Notes: generated from the letters alone by a model not told the origin. Positions 24,608-33,536 are shown, counted from the stretch's first letter. The stretch is 64,000 nucleotides of DNA from Haloarcula salinisoli (GCF_019599405.1 NZ_RKLQ01000002.1:310001-374000); one strand, 5' to 3'. Translations and numbers: made by a program.

Positions 24608-25177
24608 ATGGTAGACGTCCTCGGCCACCTCGGGATGGCGCTGCTCTGGCTCGCGCCCGTCTGGTACTTCGTCGACCACCGGCGGACCGCGGCGCTGGTC
24701 GTCGGCGGCGGGTTCTGGTTCGGGATGCTCCCGGACGTCGACCTGCTGCTTTCGAACTGGTTCGCGGGGATTCACCACCACGGGGTCCTTCACACGGTGC
24801 TGGCCGCCACGGCATTCGCGGTGGTCCTCGGGCCGCTGGTCGGGCTGGTGTTTCGTCGTATCGGGGAGCGCACGGACGCGACGTGGTTTTCCGCGCGGGC
24901 CCGAGAGCGCCCGACGGTCATCGGCGCCATCACCGTCTTCGTCACGGGCGTCGCGCACGTCTTCGCCGATATGCTGTCGGCGCCGGACGTCTCAACGCGA
25001 ATCGAACCGCTCTGGCCGGTGGTGAAAGGCCCCGTCGTCATGATGGACCTGCTCTGGTACCAGTCGTGGTGGGCGACCTGGGGGCTGTTCGTCCTCGGCG
25101 TCACGGTCAACGCGGCGGCGTGGTATCTGACCGACGGGCCGGAGGCATCGGCGGCGGCGGGGACGGCCGCCGAGTGA
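24608..25177 (+). CDS. YdjM/DUF457-like membrane-bound hydrolase
   Basis: 189 residues with about five hydrophobic segments. The LGHLGMALLWLAP start, FWFGMLPDVDLLLSNW and the histidine-rich HHHGVLHTVLAAT and HVFADML motifs match the membrane-bound metal-dependent hydrolase family (YdjM/DUF457), whose reaction is not firmly known. It belongs to the flank of the accessory patch. It is followed by the decayed mcm fragment rather than a cotranscribed gene. Confidence 0.8.
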   Translation: MVDVLGHLGMALLWLAPVWYFVDHRRTAALVVGGGFWFGMLPDVDLLLSNWFAGIHHHGVLHTVLAATAFAVVLGPLVGLVFRRIGERTDATWFSARARERPTVIGAITVFVTGVAHVFADMLSAPDVSTRIEPLWPVVKGPVVMMDLLWYQSWWATWGLFVLGVTVNAAAWYLTDGPEASAAAGTAAE

Positions 25178-25248
25178 CCTTCGGCCTGGCTCGTCCGGTA
25201 CGCCAACACAGTGTCGGCCCCGGCCCCCACGCTATACGAACCGTCTCC

Positions 25249-25447
25249 GGCCAGCCCGCACCAACCTGGGACACGCAGCTGGCGATTGCCGAGAACACCG
25301 AGCTTATCGACCACTTCGAGGAGTTCTACTGCAACGAGGTCGGTGCGTTCGCCCAGAAGTCGCTGTACATCGACTGGGACGACCTCTACCGCTTCGACCA
25401 GAACCTGCCCGTCGACGTCTCGCTCGGGCAGGCCCAGGTCCGCATCA
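25249..25447 (+). pseudogene. Decayed partial copy of the mcm 5' end
   Basis: Homology to mcm begins upstream of its start (GGCCAGCCCGCAC, compare 26804 onward) and runs through the first 90 or so codons. The start codon equivalent is CTG (25279-25281) instead of ATG. Three in-frame deletions remove about 12, 18 and 50-60 bases, each between short direct repeats such as CAGAAGT and GACCTG. The conserved block SLYIDWDDLYRFDQ is intact. After 25447 similarity is lost. With the true gene this forms a direct repeat flanking the AGE-family gene. The rest of 25178-25533 shows no other gene. Confidence 0.85.
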
Positions 25448-25533
25448 GCAGCCGCGCGATCCCACTTCTCCGTCCCCGACAGTGGCCCGATCACCCGAAC
25501 GTTCATGCGACGACGGCCAGTCACCTCTCTACT

Positions 25534-26706
25534 ATGTCCGACTACAGCGACCCGGACTGGCTCCGAAGTCGGATACGGGCGATACTGGCGTTCTACCATC
25601 CGACGTGTCTCGACGACCACCACGGGGGATTCATCCCGCAACTCGACACCGAGACGGGCGCGGTGTACGACCGCGAGAGCAAGCACCTCGTTGCCACGGC
25701 GCGGTTCACTCGGAACTTCGCCCTTGCGTACGACCGCTTCGGTGAGGAGCGGTGGGCCGAGGCCGCGACCCGCGGCGTGCGGTTCCTCCACGACCAGTTC
25801 CGTGACGCCGACCGGGGCGGCTATCACTGGCTGCTGGAGGGGACGACGGCCGTCGACAGCCGGCGGTTCTGTTACGGGCATGCGTTCGTCGTCCTCGCCT
25901 ACGCCCGGGCGGCGGCCGCCGGGATACCGAACGCCGCGGCCCATCTCGCCGACGCGTGGTCGCTCGTCGACGACCGGTTCTACGACCCCGGACAGGGGCT
26001 CTATCGGAGCGTCTACGACCCCGACTGGGCCCACGCAAGTAGCTATCGCGGGCAGAACGCGAACATGCACCTCTGCGAGGCGGCACTGGTCGCGGCCGAG
26101 GCGACCGGCGACCGGCAGTACAGCGACCGCGCGGCGACGGTCGCAGAACGCCTCTGTGTCGACCTCGCCGACGACGGCCGCATCTGGGAGCACTACGACA
26201 GCGACTGGACGCCGGACTACGACTACAACCGCGACGAGCCGACCCACCAGTTCCGGCCGTGGGGCTACCAGCCTGGCCACCACGCCGAGTGGGCGAAACT
26301 GCTCGCAGTTCTGGACAGTTACGTCGACGACGACTGGCCTGCAGCCCGGGCGACTGACCTGTTCGAGACGGCGCTGATGGGTTGGGACGACGACCGCGGC
26401 GGCTTCTACTACACGCTCGATACGGACGGTGACCCTCTGGTTGACGACAAGTACGGGTGGGCGGTCGCTGAGGCAATCGGTGCGGCAGCGGCCCTGGCCG
26501 CCCACACCGGGGAGGACAGGTATCGGGACTGGTACGACCGCCTGTGGACGTACGCGATAGATAATCTGACTGCCCCATCCGGTAACTGGTATGAACGGGT
26601 CGACGCGGCAAACGAACCATATCAGACCGGGGACGGCCCCGCTGTTGAGCCCGGCTACCACCCTATCGGCGCGTGTGACGAGGCGCTTCGGAGTCTCTGC
26701 GAGTGA
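25534..26706 (+). CDS. N-acylglucosamine 2-epimerase (AGE)-family protein
   Basis: 390 residues forming an alpha6/alpha6-barrel pattern: HGGFIPQLD, SKHLVATARFTRNFALAYD, RGGYHWLLEG, YGHAFVVLAYARA, QNANMHLCEAAL, and the C-terminal QPGHHAEWAKLLAVLD and DDRGGFYYTLD. Histidines in these helices (YGHAF, MHLCEA, PGHHAEW) are the usual catalytic residues. The family isomerises or epimerises sugars such as N-acyl hexosamines, mannose or cellobiose; the substrate is unknown. It is wedged between the decayed and intact mcm copies and so may be a later arrival. Confidence 0.85.
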   Translation: MSDYSDPDWLRSRIRAILAFYHPTCLDDHHGGFIPQLDTETGAVYDRESKHLVATARFTRNFALAYDRFGEERWAEAATRGVRFLHDQFRDADRGGYHWLLEGTTAVDSRRFCYGHAFVVLAYARAAAAGIPNAAAHLADAWSLVDDRFYDPGQGLYRSVYDPDWAHASSYRGQNANMHLCEAALVAAEATGDRQYSDRAATVAERLCVDLADDGRIWEHYDSDWTPDYDYNRDEPTHQFRPWGYQPGHHAEWAKLLAVLDSYVDDDWPAARATDLFETALMGWDDDRGGFYYTLDTDGDPLVDDKYGWAVAEAIGAAAALAAHTGEDRYRDWYDRLWTYAIDNLTAPSGNWYERVDAANEPYQTGDGPAVEPGYHPIGACDEALRSLCE

Positions 26707-26833
26707 CCCGGACTCACCCCTTCGTTTCACAGCCGAACCAACTGCAGTCACCCACTCCACCGGCCACCGGATACACTTCCACCCCGCCATACCAACCTTC
26801 TTAGGCCAGCCCGCACAAACCCTGTACACTCAG

Positions 26834-29800
26834 ATGGCGACTGCCGAGAACACCGAGCTCATCGACCGCTTCGAGGAGTTCTATCGCAACTACTACCGCA
26901 ACGAGATCGGTGAGCTCGCCCAGAAGTACCCCAACGACCAGAAGTCGCTGTACATCGACTGGGACGACCTCTACCGCTTCGACCAGGACCTGGCCGACGA
27001 CTACCGCACGAAACCCAGCCAGCTCCAGGAGTTCGCCGAGGAGGCCCTTAGACTGTACGACCTGCCGGTCGACGTCTCGCTGGGCCAGGCCCACGTCCGG
27101 GTGCGCAATCTCCCCGAATCGGAGGACATCCGTGACATCCGCCACGAACACCACGGCAACCTCATCTCCGTACAGGGTATCGTCCGCAAGGCGACGGACG
27201 TCCGCCCGAAGGTCACCGAGGCGGCCTTCGAGTGCCAGCGCTGTGGCACCCTCTCGCGCATCCCCCAGACAGCCGGCGACTTCCAGGAGCCCCACGAGTG
27301 CCAGGGCTGTGAGCGCCAGGGCCCCTTCCGGCTCAACACCGACCAGTCGCAGTTCATCGACGCCCAGAAGATTCGTGTCCAGGAGTCACCCGAGGGCCTG
27401 CGGGGTGGCGAGACGCCACAGTCCATCGACATCAACGTCGAGGACGACATCACCGGCACGGTGACTGCGGGCGACCACGTCCGCGCGACCGGCATCCTCA
27501 AGCTAGACCAGCAGGGCTCGGACCAGGACAAGTCCCCGATGTTCGACATCTACATGGACGGTGTCAGCATCGTCATCGAGGACGAGCAGTTCGAGGACAT
27601 GGACATCACCGACGCCGACAAGAAGGAAATCGTCGAGCTCTCGAACGAGGCCGACATCTACGACCAGATGGTCGGGGCCATCGCGCCCTCCATCTACGGC
27701 TACGAGAAGGAGAAGCTCGCGATGATGCTCCAGCTGTTCTCCGGGGTGACCAAGGAGCTTCCTGACGGGTCTCGGATACGTGGGGACCTCCATATGCTCC
27801 TGATAGGGGACCCAGGGACGGGTAAGTGCCAAAAATTTGACACAAAGGTGATGATGGCGGATGGGACAGAGCGCCAGTTAGGCGAGCTTGTCGAGTCACA
27901 TCTGGATGACCCCAAGGAGATAGACGACGGCGTGTATCAGGAGACGAACTTCGAGGTACAGACCGTCGGCGACGACGGGTCAGTCACGACCGGATCGGCC
28001 ACGAAAGTTTGGAAGCGGGAGGCCCCGGAAACGCTATACGAAATTCAGACACAGAGCGGCCGTAGCGTGACTGTTACACCATCTCACCCACTGTTTGTAC
28101 AGTCGGATCTCTCGCTTTCGGCGAGACGGGCCGATGAGCTTTCCCAGGGAGATTTCCTTGCTGTCCCCGGCTGGCTGCGTGGTGACTGGGACAACACGCT
28201 GAACGTGGACCACAGATGCGTTGACCAACCGAACGCCAACTCGCTGAATACCCCTGAAAGGGTGACCCCTCCCCTATCTCGCTTACTCGGGTACGTCATC
28301 GCAGAGGGACACATCACGGACGGTGAATCGAACGGCAGCGTCACAGTGACCAATGCTGACGAAGAGATAATCGAAGAGACGATAGCTGCTATCGAGTCGT
28401 TGGGCCTGCGTGCGACGAGGCGAACCCACCATACTAACGATGCTGTCGAACTCGCTTGCTGTTCGTCTGTTGAGCTGGTTGAGTTCTTCCGCGAACTCGA
28501 ACCGGCAATGCTGGACGCGTCCGCTGAACAGCGGGTTCCGGAGTGTCTGTTCCGTGCGACACCGGCGAACAAACGCGCGTTCCTCCGAGCCTACGTCGAC
28601 AGCGAGGGGACGGTGTCACCGAAAGAACGCGAAATTGCGATCGGTTCGGTGAGTCGGGACCTACTTGAGGGTGTCCAGACGTTACTCCTGACATTCGGGA
28701 TTACGAGCCATCTTGAAGCCAGGAGCGGGGGTAGCTACCGGCTGCGAATCAGTGGTGAAGACTTTGTCACCTATCTCGACCAGATTGGCTTCGTGACGGC
28801 CCGCAAAACAAACGCATCAGCAGCCTTTGACGGGACCTCACGGAACACTAATACCGAAATCGTTCCTAACCTCTCGACAGATCTCAAACGGATACGGGAG
28901 GCACTTGCCCTCTCACAGTTCGACTGCGGTGTCCCACGGACGACGTACCAGCACTACGAGCGCGGTGACAGAAACCCCGGATGTGATAGTCTACTGAACG
29001 TCATCGAGACGTTCGAACAGCGACTGCAATGGTTCCGAGACGCCAGAGAGCGAGTTGAAAACGGTGAATGGAACGATGTAGAAGACCTACGTACGGAACT
29101 GAACATCTCTCAAGCCGATCTCGCAACGGGAATGGACGTTACACAGACCGCAGTTAGTTACTACGAGCGAAACGACGCGATACCGGACGGAGGTGTGGTC
29201 TCGGACGCTAAAGAGGCTGTCTTGCAACGGATAGACCGTGGACTTTCGGTTTCGACTGATGTACAGCGGCTCCGCACGCTCGCAACTGGTGATATCGAGT
29301 GGGACCCGATCACATCGATCGAGGAGATAGAGACTGCTGAGGAGTGGGTTTACGACCTCGAAATAGAGGGAACCCACAACTACGTCTCGAACGGTGTCGT
29401 CTCGCACAACTCCCAGATGTTGTCGTATATCGAACAAATCGCGCCCCGCTCTGTCTACACCTCGGGCAAAGGTTCCTCCAGCGCGGGTCTCACCGCTGCG
29501 GCGGTTCGGGACGACTTCGGGGACGGCCAGCAGTGGACGCTCGAAGCGGGGGCCCTGGTGCTCGCGGACCAGGGCATCGCGGCGGTCGACGAGCTGGACA
29601 AGATGAGCCCGGAGGACCGCTCGGCGATGCACGAGGCCCTCGAACAGCAGCGCATCAGCGTCTCCAAAGCGGGTATCAACGCCACGCTCAAGTCCCGATG
29701 TTCGCTGCTCGGCGCGGCGAACCCCAAGTACGGCCGCTTCGACCAGTACGAACCCATCGGCGAGCAGATAGACCTCGAACCCGCCCTCATCTCCCGATTC

Positions 29801-30514
29801 GACCTTATCTTCACGGTCACCGACAAGCCCGACGAGGAGAAAGACCGGGACCTCGCCGAGCACATCGTCCAGACCAACTACGCGGGGGAACTCCACACCC
29901 ACCGGACGAACAACCCGACCTCGAACTACACCGAGGAGGAGGTCGACACCGTCACCGACGAGGTGGCCCCGACCATCGAACCCGAGCTCCTGCGGAAGTA
30001 CATCGCCTACTCGAAGCGAAACTGCTTCCCGACGATGACCGAGGAGGCCAAAACCCGCATCGAGGACTTCTACGTCGACCTGCGGATGAAAGGCCAGGAC
30101 GAGGACGCGCCGGTGCCGGTCACGGCCCGGAAGCTAGAGGCGCTCGTCCGGCTGGCGGAGGCCTCTGCTCGCATCCGTCTCTCCGACACCGTCGAGGAGT
30201 CAGACGCCGACCGCGCGGTCGAGATTGCCCACTACTGCCTGAAAGAGATCGGTGTCGACCCCGAGACGGGCGAGTTCGACGCCGACGTGGTCGAGACGGG
30301 CACCTCCAAGACCCAGCGCGACCGCATCCAGAACATCCGCGGCATCATCAACGACATCGAGGACGAGTACGACGAGGGCGCACCCATCGACGTCGTCGTC
30401 GAGCGCGCCGAGGAGGTCGGCATCGACGAGTCCAAGGCCGAACACGAGATCGAGAAGCTCAAACAGCGCGGCGAGGTGTACGAACCCCGCACCGACCACC
30501 TCCGAACCACCTGA
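26834..30514 (+). CDS. mcm: MCM replicative helicase containing an intein
   Basis: 1226 residues precursor, about 698 after splicing, a normal haloarchaeal MCM length. N-terminal zinc finger: Cys134, Cys137, Cys156, Cys159. The Walker A GDPGTGK (325-331) is interrupted directly after the Lys by a 528-residue intein; the extein resumes at Ser860. Downstream are Walker B (ADQGIAAVDELDKM), sensor 1 (LGAANPKYGRF), the arginine finger region (LISRFDLIF) and a C-terminal winged helix. It unwinds DNA at replication forks as a hexamer. The TGA overlaps the ATG of the next gene (TGATG). The start was fixed by the conserved MATAENTELIDRF. Confidence 0.96.
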   Translation: MATAENTELIDRFEEFYRNYYRNEIGELAQKYPNDQKSLYIDWDDLYRFDQDLADDYRTKPSQLQEFAEEALRLYDLPVDVSLGQAHVRVRNLPESEDIRDIRHEHHGNLISVQGIVRKATDVRPKVTEAAFECQRCGTLSRIPQTAGDFQEPHECQGCERQGPFRLNTDQSQFIDAQKIRVQESPEGLRGGETPQSIDINVEDDITGTVTAGDHVRATGILKLDQQGSDQDKSPMFDIYMDGVSIVIEDEQFEDMDITDADKKEIVELSNEADIYDQMVGAIAPSIYGYEKEKLAMMLQLFSGVTKELPDGSRIRGDLHMLLIGDPGTGKCQKFDTKVMMADGTERQLGELVESHLDDPKEIDDGVYQETNFEVQTVGDDGSVTTGSATKVWKREAPETLYEIQTQSGRSVTVTPSHPLFVQSDLSLSARRADELSQGDFLAVPGWLRGDWDNTLNVDHRCVDQPNANSLNTPERVTPPLSRLLGYVIAEGHITDGESNGSVTVTNADEEIIEETIAAIESLGLRATRRTHHTNDAVELACCSSVELVEFFRELEPAMLDASAEQRVPECLFRATPANKRAFLRAYVDSEGTVSPKEREIAIGSVSRDLLEGVQTLLLTFGITSHLEARSGGSYRLRISGEDFVTYLDQIGFVTARKTNASAAFDGTSRNTNTEIVPNLSTDLKRIREALALSQFDCGVPRTTYQHYERGDRNPGCDSLLNVIETFEQRLQWFRDARERVENGEWNDVEDLRTELNISQADLATGMDVTQTAVSYYERNDAIPDGGVVSDAKEAVLQRIDRGLSVSTDVQRLRTLATGDIEWDPITSIEEIETAEEWVYDLEIEGTHNYVSNGVVSHNSQMLSYIEQIAPRSVYTSGKGSSSAGLTAAAVRDDFGDGQQWTLEAGALVLADQGIAAVDELDKMSPEDRSAMHEALEQQRISVSKAGINATLKSRCSLLGAANPKYGRFDQYEPIGEQIDLEPALISRFDLIFTVTDKPDEEKDRDLAEHIVQTNYAGELHTHRTNNPTSNYTEEEVDTVTDEVAPTIEPELLRKYIAYSKRNCFPTMTEEAKTRIEDFYVDLRMKGQDEDAPVPVTARKLEALVRLAEASARIRLSDTVEESDADRAVEIAHYCLKEIGVDPETGEFDADVVETGTSKTQRDRIQNIRGIINDIEDEYDEGAPIDVVVERAEEVGIDESKAEHEIEKLKQRGEVYEPRTDHLRTT
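27827..29410 (+). other. Intein with LAGLIDADG homing endonuclease and extra HTH domains, inside mcm
   Basis: 528 residues (332-859 of the precursor). Block A starts at Cys (CQKFDTKVMMADGT), block B is SVTVTPSHPLF with its Thr-x-x-His, the two endonuclease motifs are LLGYVIAEGHI and FLRAYVDSEGTVS, block F is VYDLEIEGTHNYVSNGVVSH and block G ends His-Asn, followed by Ser+1. All splicing residues are present. Between the endonuclease and block F lie two helix-turn-helix modules (LALSQFDCGVPRTTYQHYERG and LNISQADLATGMDVTQTAV). Its GC content is lower than the flanking extein, fitting horizontal spread. Confidence 0.94.
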
Positions 30515-30786
30515 TGGACCGAATCAGCGCTCTCAGGAACGTCGAGGACGCCCTGGCGACCTTCGAGGCCGGCGACTGTTCGCTGTCGGAGCTAGAGTCG
30601 GACGTGCGCGGAATTCTCAGAACGTACGCGGCCGATTTCGAAGGCGAGATGCAGGCCTACCGGGCGAACGGCGCCGGGGCGACTGACGGGCTGGTCGTCC
30701 TCGCGGCCTCGGCACCGGAGGCCCGCGACCGGGTCGCCGCGCTGGTCGAGGAGGCCGGCGACTTCACCGTCTCCCCGGTCGAGTGA
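30514..30786 (+). CDS. Uncharacterised haloarchaeal protein coupled to mcm
   Basis: 90 residues, start overlapping the mcm stop. The N-terminal half is a predicted helical hairpin (ISALRNVEDALATFEAGDCSLSELESDVRGILRTYAADFE) and the C-terminal half an alpha/beta segment (GLVVLAASAPEARDRVAALVEEAGDF). Translational coupling suggests it is made with MCM, but I recognise no domain. An inverted repeat begins one base after its stop. Confidence 0.75.
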   Translation: MDRISALRNVEDALATFEAGDCSLSELESDVRGILRTYAADFEGEMQAYRANGAGATDGLVVLAASAPEARDRVAALVEEAGDFTVSPVE

Positions 30787-30787
30787 G

Positions 30788-30855
30788 ACTGGTGGCTGTA
30801 ACAAACTGAAGGAGTTTGCCACCGCGATTTTCTTTACGAACTTACAGCCACCAGT
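30788..30855 (+). promoter_or_regulatory. Bistable inverted-repeat element between mcm operon and RecA-like gene
   Basis: A perfect 14-bp inverted repeat (30788-30801 with 30842-30855; arm ACTGGTGGCTGTAA) encloses 40 bases. Inside, CAAACT (30802-30807) pairs with AGTTTG (30813-30818), and the neighbouring GGTGG (30791-30795) can pair with CCACC (30819-30823) to extend that hairpin. The local hairpin and the long stem compete for GGTGG. It could end the mcm transcript or act as a leader of the gene at 30912. Confidence 0.55.
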
Positions 30856-30911
30856 ACGAACCGCCCGTGCGAGGGAAGCTGTTTTAGTGACAGCCGCTGA
30901 GACACTACCCG

Positions 30912-31481
30912 ATGCGCACGCTCCGCGAAGCTGTCGGCGACGCCACGTCGGTGCTGGTGTGTACGTCGTCGATGGGACCCGAGAACAGCTGCGTGGAACT
31001 GCTCTCGACGACGACTCCCGAGACGACGGTCCTCTGGGTCACCTACAGCCGTCCACCGTCGGCCTGTATCGAGACCTTCCGGGAGGCCGACGCGTCGGGG
31101 TCGTTGTCGGTCATCGCCGTCGGCGATATGCCGACCGAGACCGACGGGGCCGACGACGTGACCGTCAAGTCGGTGTCGACACCGGACGACCTCACCGGGC
31201 TGGGAATCACCCTCAGCCAGGCGCTCTCGACCCACGAGGACGCGGTCGTCTGCTTCGACTCGCTGACCGTGTTGCTCCAGTACGTGGAGACTGAGACGGC
31301 CTACGAGTTCCTCAACGCCCTCACCGGGCACCTCTATGCGGCCGACGCCCGGGCACACTTCCATCTCGACCCCGCTGCCCACGACACCCAGACCATCGAC
31401 GCGCTCGCGTCGCTGTTCGACGCTATCGTCGAGCGCGAGGACGGCGAGTGGTCGGTCCGGCGGCGACAATTGTTGCAGTAG
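30912..31481 (+). CDS. RecA/KaiC-like haloarchaeal protein, degenerate ATPase
   Basis: 189 residues. SVLVCTSSMGPENSCVELL sits where a P-loop would be, and TVLWVTYSRPPSACIETF and AVVCFDSLTVLLQYVE correspond to later RecA-fold strands with a Walker B-like FDS. No GKT/S is present. It resembles the protein at 16060-16764 in layout and is probably a distant paralogue. Separate promoter region from mcm. Function unknown; its relatives often occur with sensory modules. Confidence 0.7.
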   Translation: MRTLREAVGDATSVLVCTSSMGPENSCVELLSTTTPETTVLWVTYSRPPSACIETFREADASGSLSVIAVGDMPTETDGADDVTVKSVSTPDDLTGLGITLSQALSTHEDAVVCFDSLTVLLQYVETETAYEFLNALTGHLYAADARAHFHLDPAAHDTQTIDALASLFDAIVEREDGEWSVRRRQLLQ

Positions 31482-31524
31482 CGAGAACTAAAATTTAACT
31501 GCCAGTGAGGCGACAGTTCGGCCC

Positions 31525-31860
31525 GTGCTGCTGGTCGTCACCTACACGCGGGCGGCGCGTCGCGACCTGCGGAACGTCTGTCGAGCCCACGAGGAGACGG
31601 TCGTCCGACAATTCGGTCGGGCGGCGTTGCTCTCGGCGACGGAGTTCGGGGCGTTCCAGGCGCTCAGACTCCGTGAGAAACACGGCCTCGACGTCCAGCT
31701 AGAGCGGGTTCGCCCGTTCGAGCCCGAGGATGTCCCCGACCGCGTTCGCGAGGCCGCACGGGCCTACGAAGCCCGCGAGACCCCCTCGATACCGTACCGA
31801 CAGTTCGCCAGCGGGCGTGACCTTCCCGGGGCCGACCAGCTGCGGGGTGAGGAGCTGTGA
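31525..31860 (+). CDS. Uncharacterised haloarchaeal protein, 111 aa
   Basis: GTG start (codons for MLLVVTYTRAARRDLRNVCRAHEETVV). Arg-rich helices and a YEARETPSIPYRQFASGRDLP C-terminus; Arg content is high for a halophile, suggesting nucleic-acid contact, but that is inference. Its stop overlaps the GTG of the next gene (GTGA), starting a tightly coupled run of genes to 34198. No family function recognised. Confidence 0.7.
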   Translation: MLLVVTYTRAARRDLRNVCRAHEETVVRQFGRAALLSATEFGAFQALRLREKHGLDVQLERVRPFEPEDVPDRVREAARAYEARETPSIPYRQFASGRDLPGADQLRGEEL

Positions 31861-32678
31861 AACTCCACGTCTGCGGGACGGCCTACGAGGGGCGGGTCGT
31901 CGATTTGCGGTGCCAGCCAGTCGACGGTGCGACCGTGGCCGCGGCGATTCGAGGTACCTGGCCGCTGCCGGCCGTCGACGCCCCGGCGGCGGGTCCGGTG
32001 TACGACTACTGCGGGCACGTCCACCCGTCGATGGGGCTCCGGACGAAGACGGCGCTGGCCGCCGCCGCCCGCTCTAGGGGACACGAGACGGCCCACGACG
32101 ACACCATCGCCGAGCTTCGCGAGCGGCTGGCCGACCTCGACCGGGCCGAACCCACCCTCCCGAGCGCGCGGGAGTCGGTCGACGACGCTACCGTCGCCGA
32201 GCTGCGGGAGTCGGCCGCAACGGCCCGTGGTCGGCTCGAAGCCCGCGAGACGCTCGGAGCCGAGACGGCCGAGATACGGGCAGAGGTGCGCGAGACCACC
32301 CGAACACTCGCAAAGCGGGAGACCGAACGCACCGCCGCCCGGCAGAGCCGACAGCAGCGACGCGACCGCGCTCGGGAGTACCGGGACCGACAGGCCAGGC
32401 GTCGCCGGCTGGCCGACCGGCTGGCGAACCGTCGGCGCGACGCCCGCCGCGACCTCGTCGACGCGGTCGCCGAGAACTTCGTGGCTGCCCTCGAGGCCGT
32501 CCCCGGCCCGCCGGCGGCGGACCGACCCGACGACCCAGGCGACGTCCCGCCAGTCCCGGCCGCGCTGGCCGTCCTCAGGCTCGCCCGAACCGACGCCCCG
32601 GTGGTCGTAGCGACCGACCGTTTCGCCACCCCGACGGCCGCCGCCGACTGGCTCTCGGCCCCGGTCGTCCGGTGCTGA
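31857..32678 (+). CDS. Uncharacterised haloarchaeal coiled-coil protein with Cys/His N-terminus
   Basis: 273 residues, GTG start overlapping the upstream stop. Residues 1-60 contain CGTAYEGRVVDLRCQP and YDYCGHVHPSMGLRTKTAL, with Cys and His spacing that could bind a metal. Residues 75-210 are a long Arg/Glu-rich coiled coil with few breaks. The C-terminal 45 residues form a small alpha/beta unit (PVVVATDRFATPTAAADWL). Such an architecture suggests a scaffold or DNA-associated protein, but there is no recognised function. Confidence 0.7.
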   Translation: MKLHVCGTAYEGRVVDLRCQPVDGATVAAAIRGTWPLPAVDAPAAGPVYDYCGHVHPSMGLRTKTALAAAARSRGHETAHDDTIAELRERLADLDRAEPTLPSARESVDDATVAELRESAATARGRLEARETLGAETAEIRAEVRETTRTLAKRETERTAARQSRQQRRDRAREYRDRQARRRRLADRLANRRRDARRDLVDAVAENFVAALEAVPGPPAADRPDDPGDVPPVPAALAVLRLARTDAPVVVATDRFATPTAAADWLSAPVVRC

Positions 32679-32711
32679 GATTTAAATCCGAGTGGGGGTG
32701 CACCACGCCCT

Positions 32712-33536
32712 ATGGTTACGTTCGACTGTTCGGCCAGCCACCACGACGGGGTGACGCTGGTCACCGTCCACCTGCGGGATATCGCCGAGCCCACGCGGGT
32801 GACCGTTCGGAACTGCCTCGACGGCCCGGTGTGGCCCCCGCGCAGCGAGGGCCTCCCGGAGGCCGGCTGGACGGCGAGTGGGTTCTCGGGCGTCCTCACG
32901 CCGGGCTCGCACGCGCTGGGCTATGCGACGCCGGCCCGGCCCGAGGCGCCGCCGGCCGAACTCGCCGACGTCACGGCCGCTCCGGAGACAGACACTGGGG
33001 AGACGCGCTCGACCAGTCCTGCCGACGTGGTCCGTGAGCTGGGTGACCCGTCGCCGCCGGCTGACGCTGTGCCGGCGGCCCAACTGTCGCCGCCGGCTGA
33101 CGCTGTGCCGGCGGCCGAATCGTCGCCGGAGCCCACAGCGCCCGGTGAGGACGGCGATACACAGCCCACAGCGGAACGTGCTGAGTCTCCGACCACGGCA
33201 GCGACGCCCGTCGCGGACGAAGACGGTGCTCCTGGCGACCGCTCACCCGATAGCGACGCCGAGGGCGACCACACCGCGGGACTCCCCCCGGAACTCGGCC
33301 CGTGGCTGGCCGAGATGGAACGGCGGACCGACACTGCCGAGGCGCTCGCGGTCGCCGAGACACTCCCCGAGGCGACGAGAGCGGTCAACGAGGCCGGTGG
33401 CCTCGACGGGGTCCGGGCGCTCGCCGACGCCGGGGACGAGGCACAGCTCAGACGCCTCGCCCGGCGGGCGCGCCGGCTCGCCGACCGGCGCGCGCGGGCG
33501 ACGATACCGGTGGAGACGCTGGCCGCGCTCGCATGA
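32712..33536 (+). CDS. Uncharacterised haloarchaeal protein with beta-sandwich-like start and disordered middle
   Basis: 274 residues. The N-terminal 75 residues are strand-rich (VTFDCSASHHDGVTLVTVHLRDIAEPTRVTVRN). The middle 120 residues are disordered and include the repeated segment SPPADAVPAA. The C-terminal 75 residues are helical and charged (RRLARRARRLADRRARATIPVETLAAL). Its TGA overlaps the ATG of the MinD-like gene (ATGA), so the two products are likely made in proportion. Function unknown. Confidence 0.72.
   Translation: MVTFDCSASHHDGVTLVTVHLRDIAEPTRVTVRNCLDGPVWPPRSEGLPEAGWTASGFSGVLTPGSHALGYATPARPEAPPAELADVTAAPETDTGETRSTSPADVVRELGDPSPPADAVPAAQLSPPADAVPAAESSPEPTAPGEDGDTQPTAERAESPTTAATPVADEDGAPGDRSPDSDAEGDHTAGLPPELGPWLAEMERRTDTAEALAVAETLPEATRAVNEAGGLDGVRALADAGDEAQLRRLARRARRLADRRARATIPVETLAALA

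Noticed and set aside
24608-25177. Functional link of the YdjM-like gene with the PD-(D/E)XK gene
   Set aside because: Separate promoter-like region and ordinary GC content; adjacency alone is insufficient.
25534-26706. Insertion of the AGE gene by an IS element
   Set aside because: No inverted repeats, target duplication or transposase found; the direct repeat is mcm sequence instead.
26834-30514. Replication origin next to mcm
   Set aside because: No Orc1/Cdc6 gene or origin-recognition-box repeats were seen nearby; mcm alone does not mark an origin in haloarchaea.
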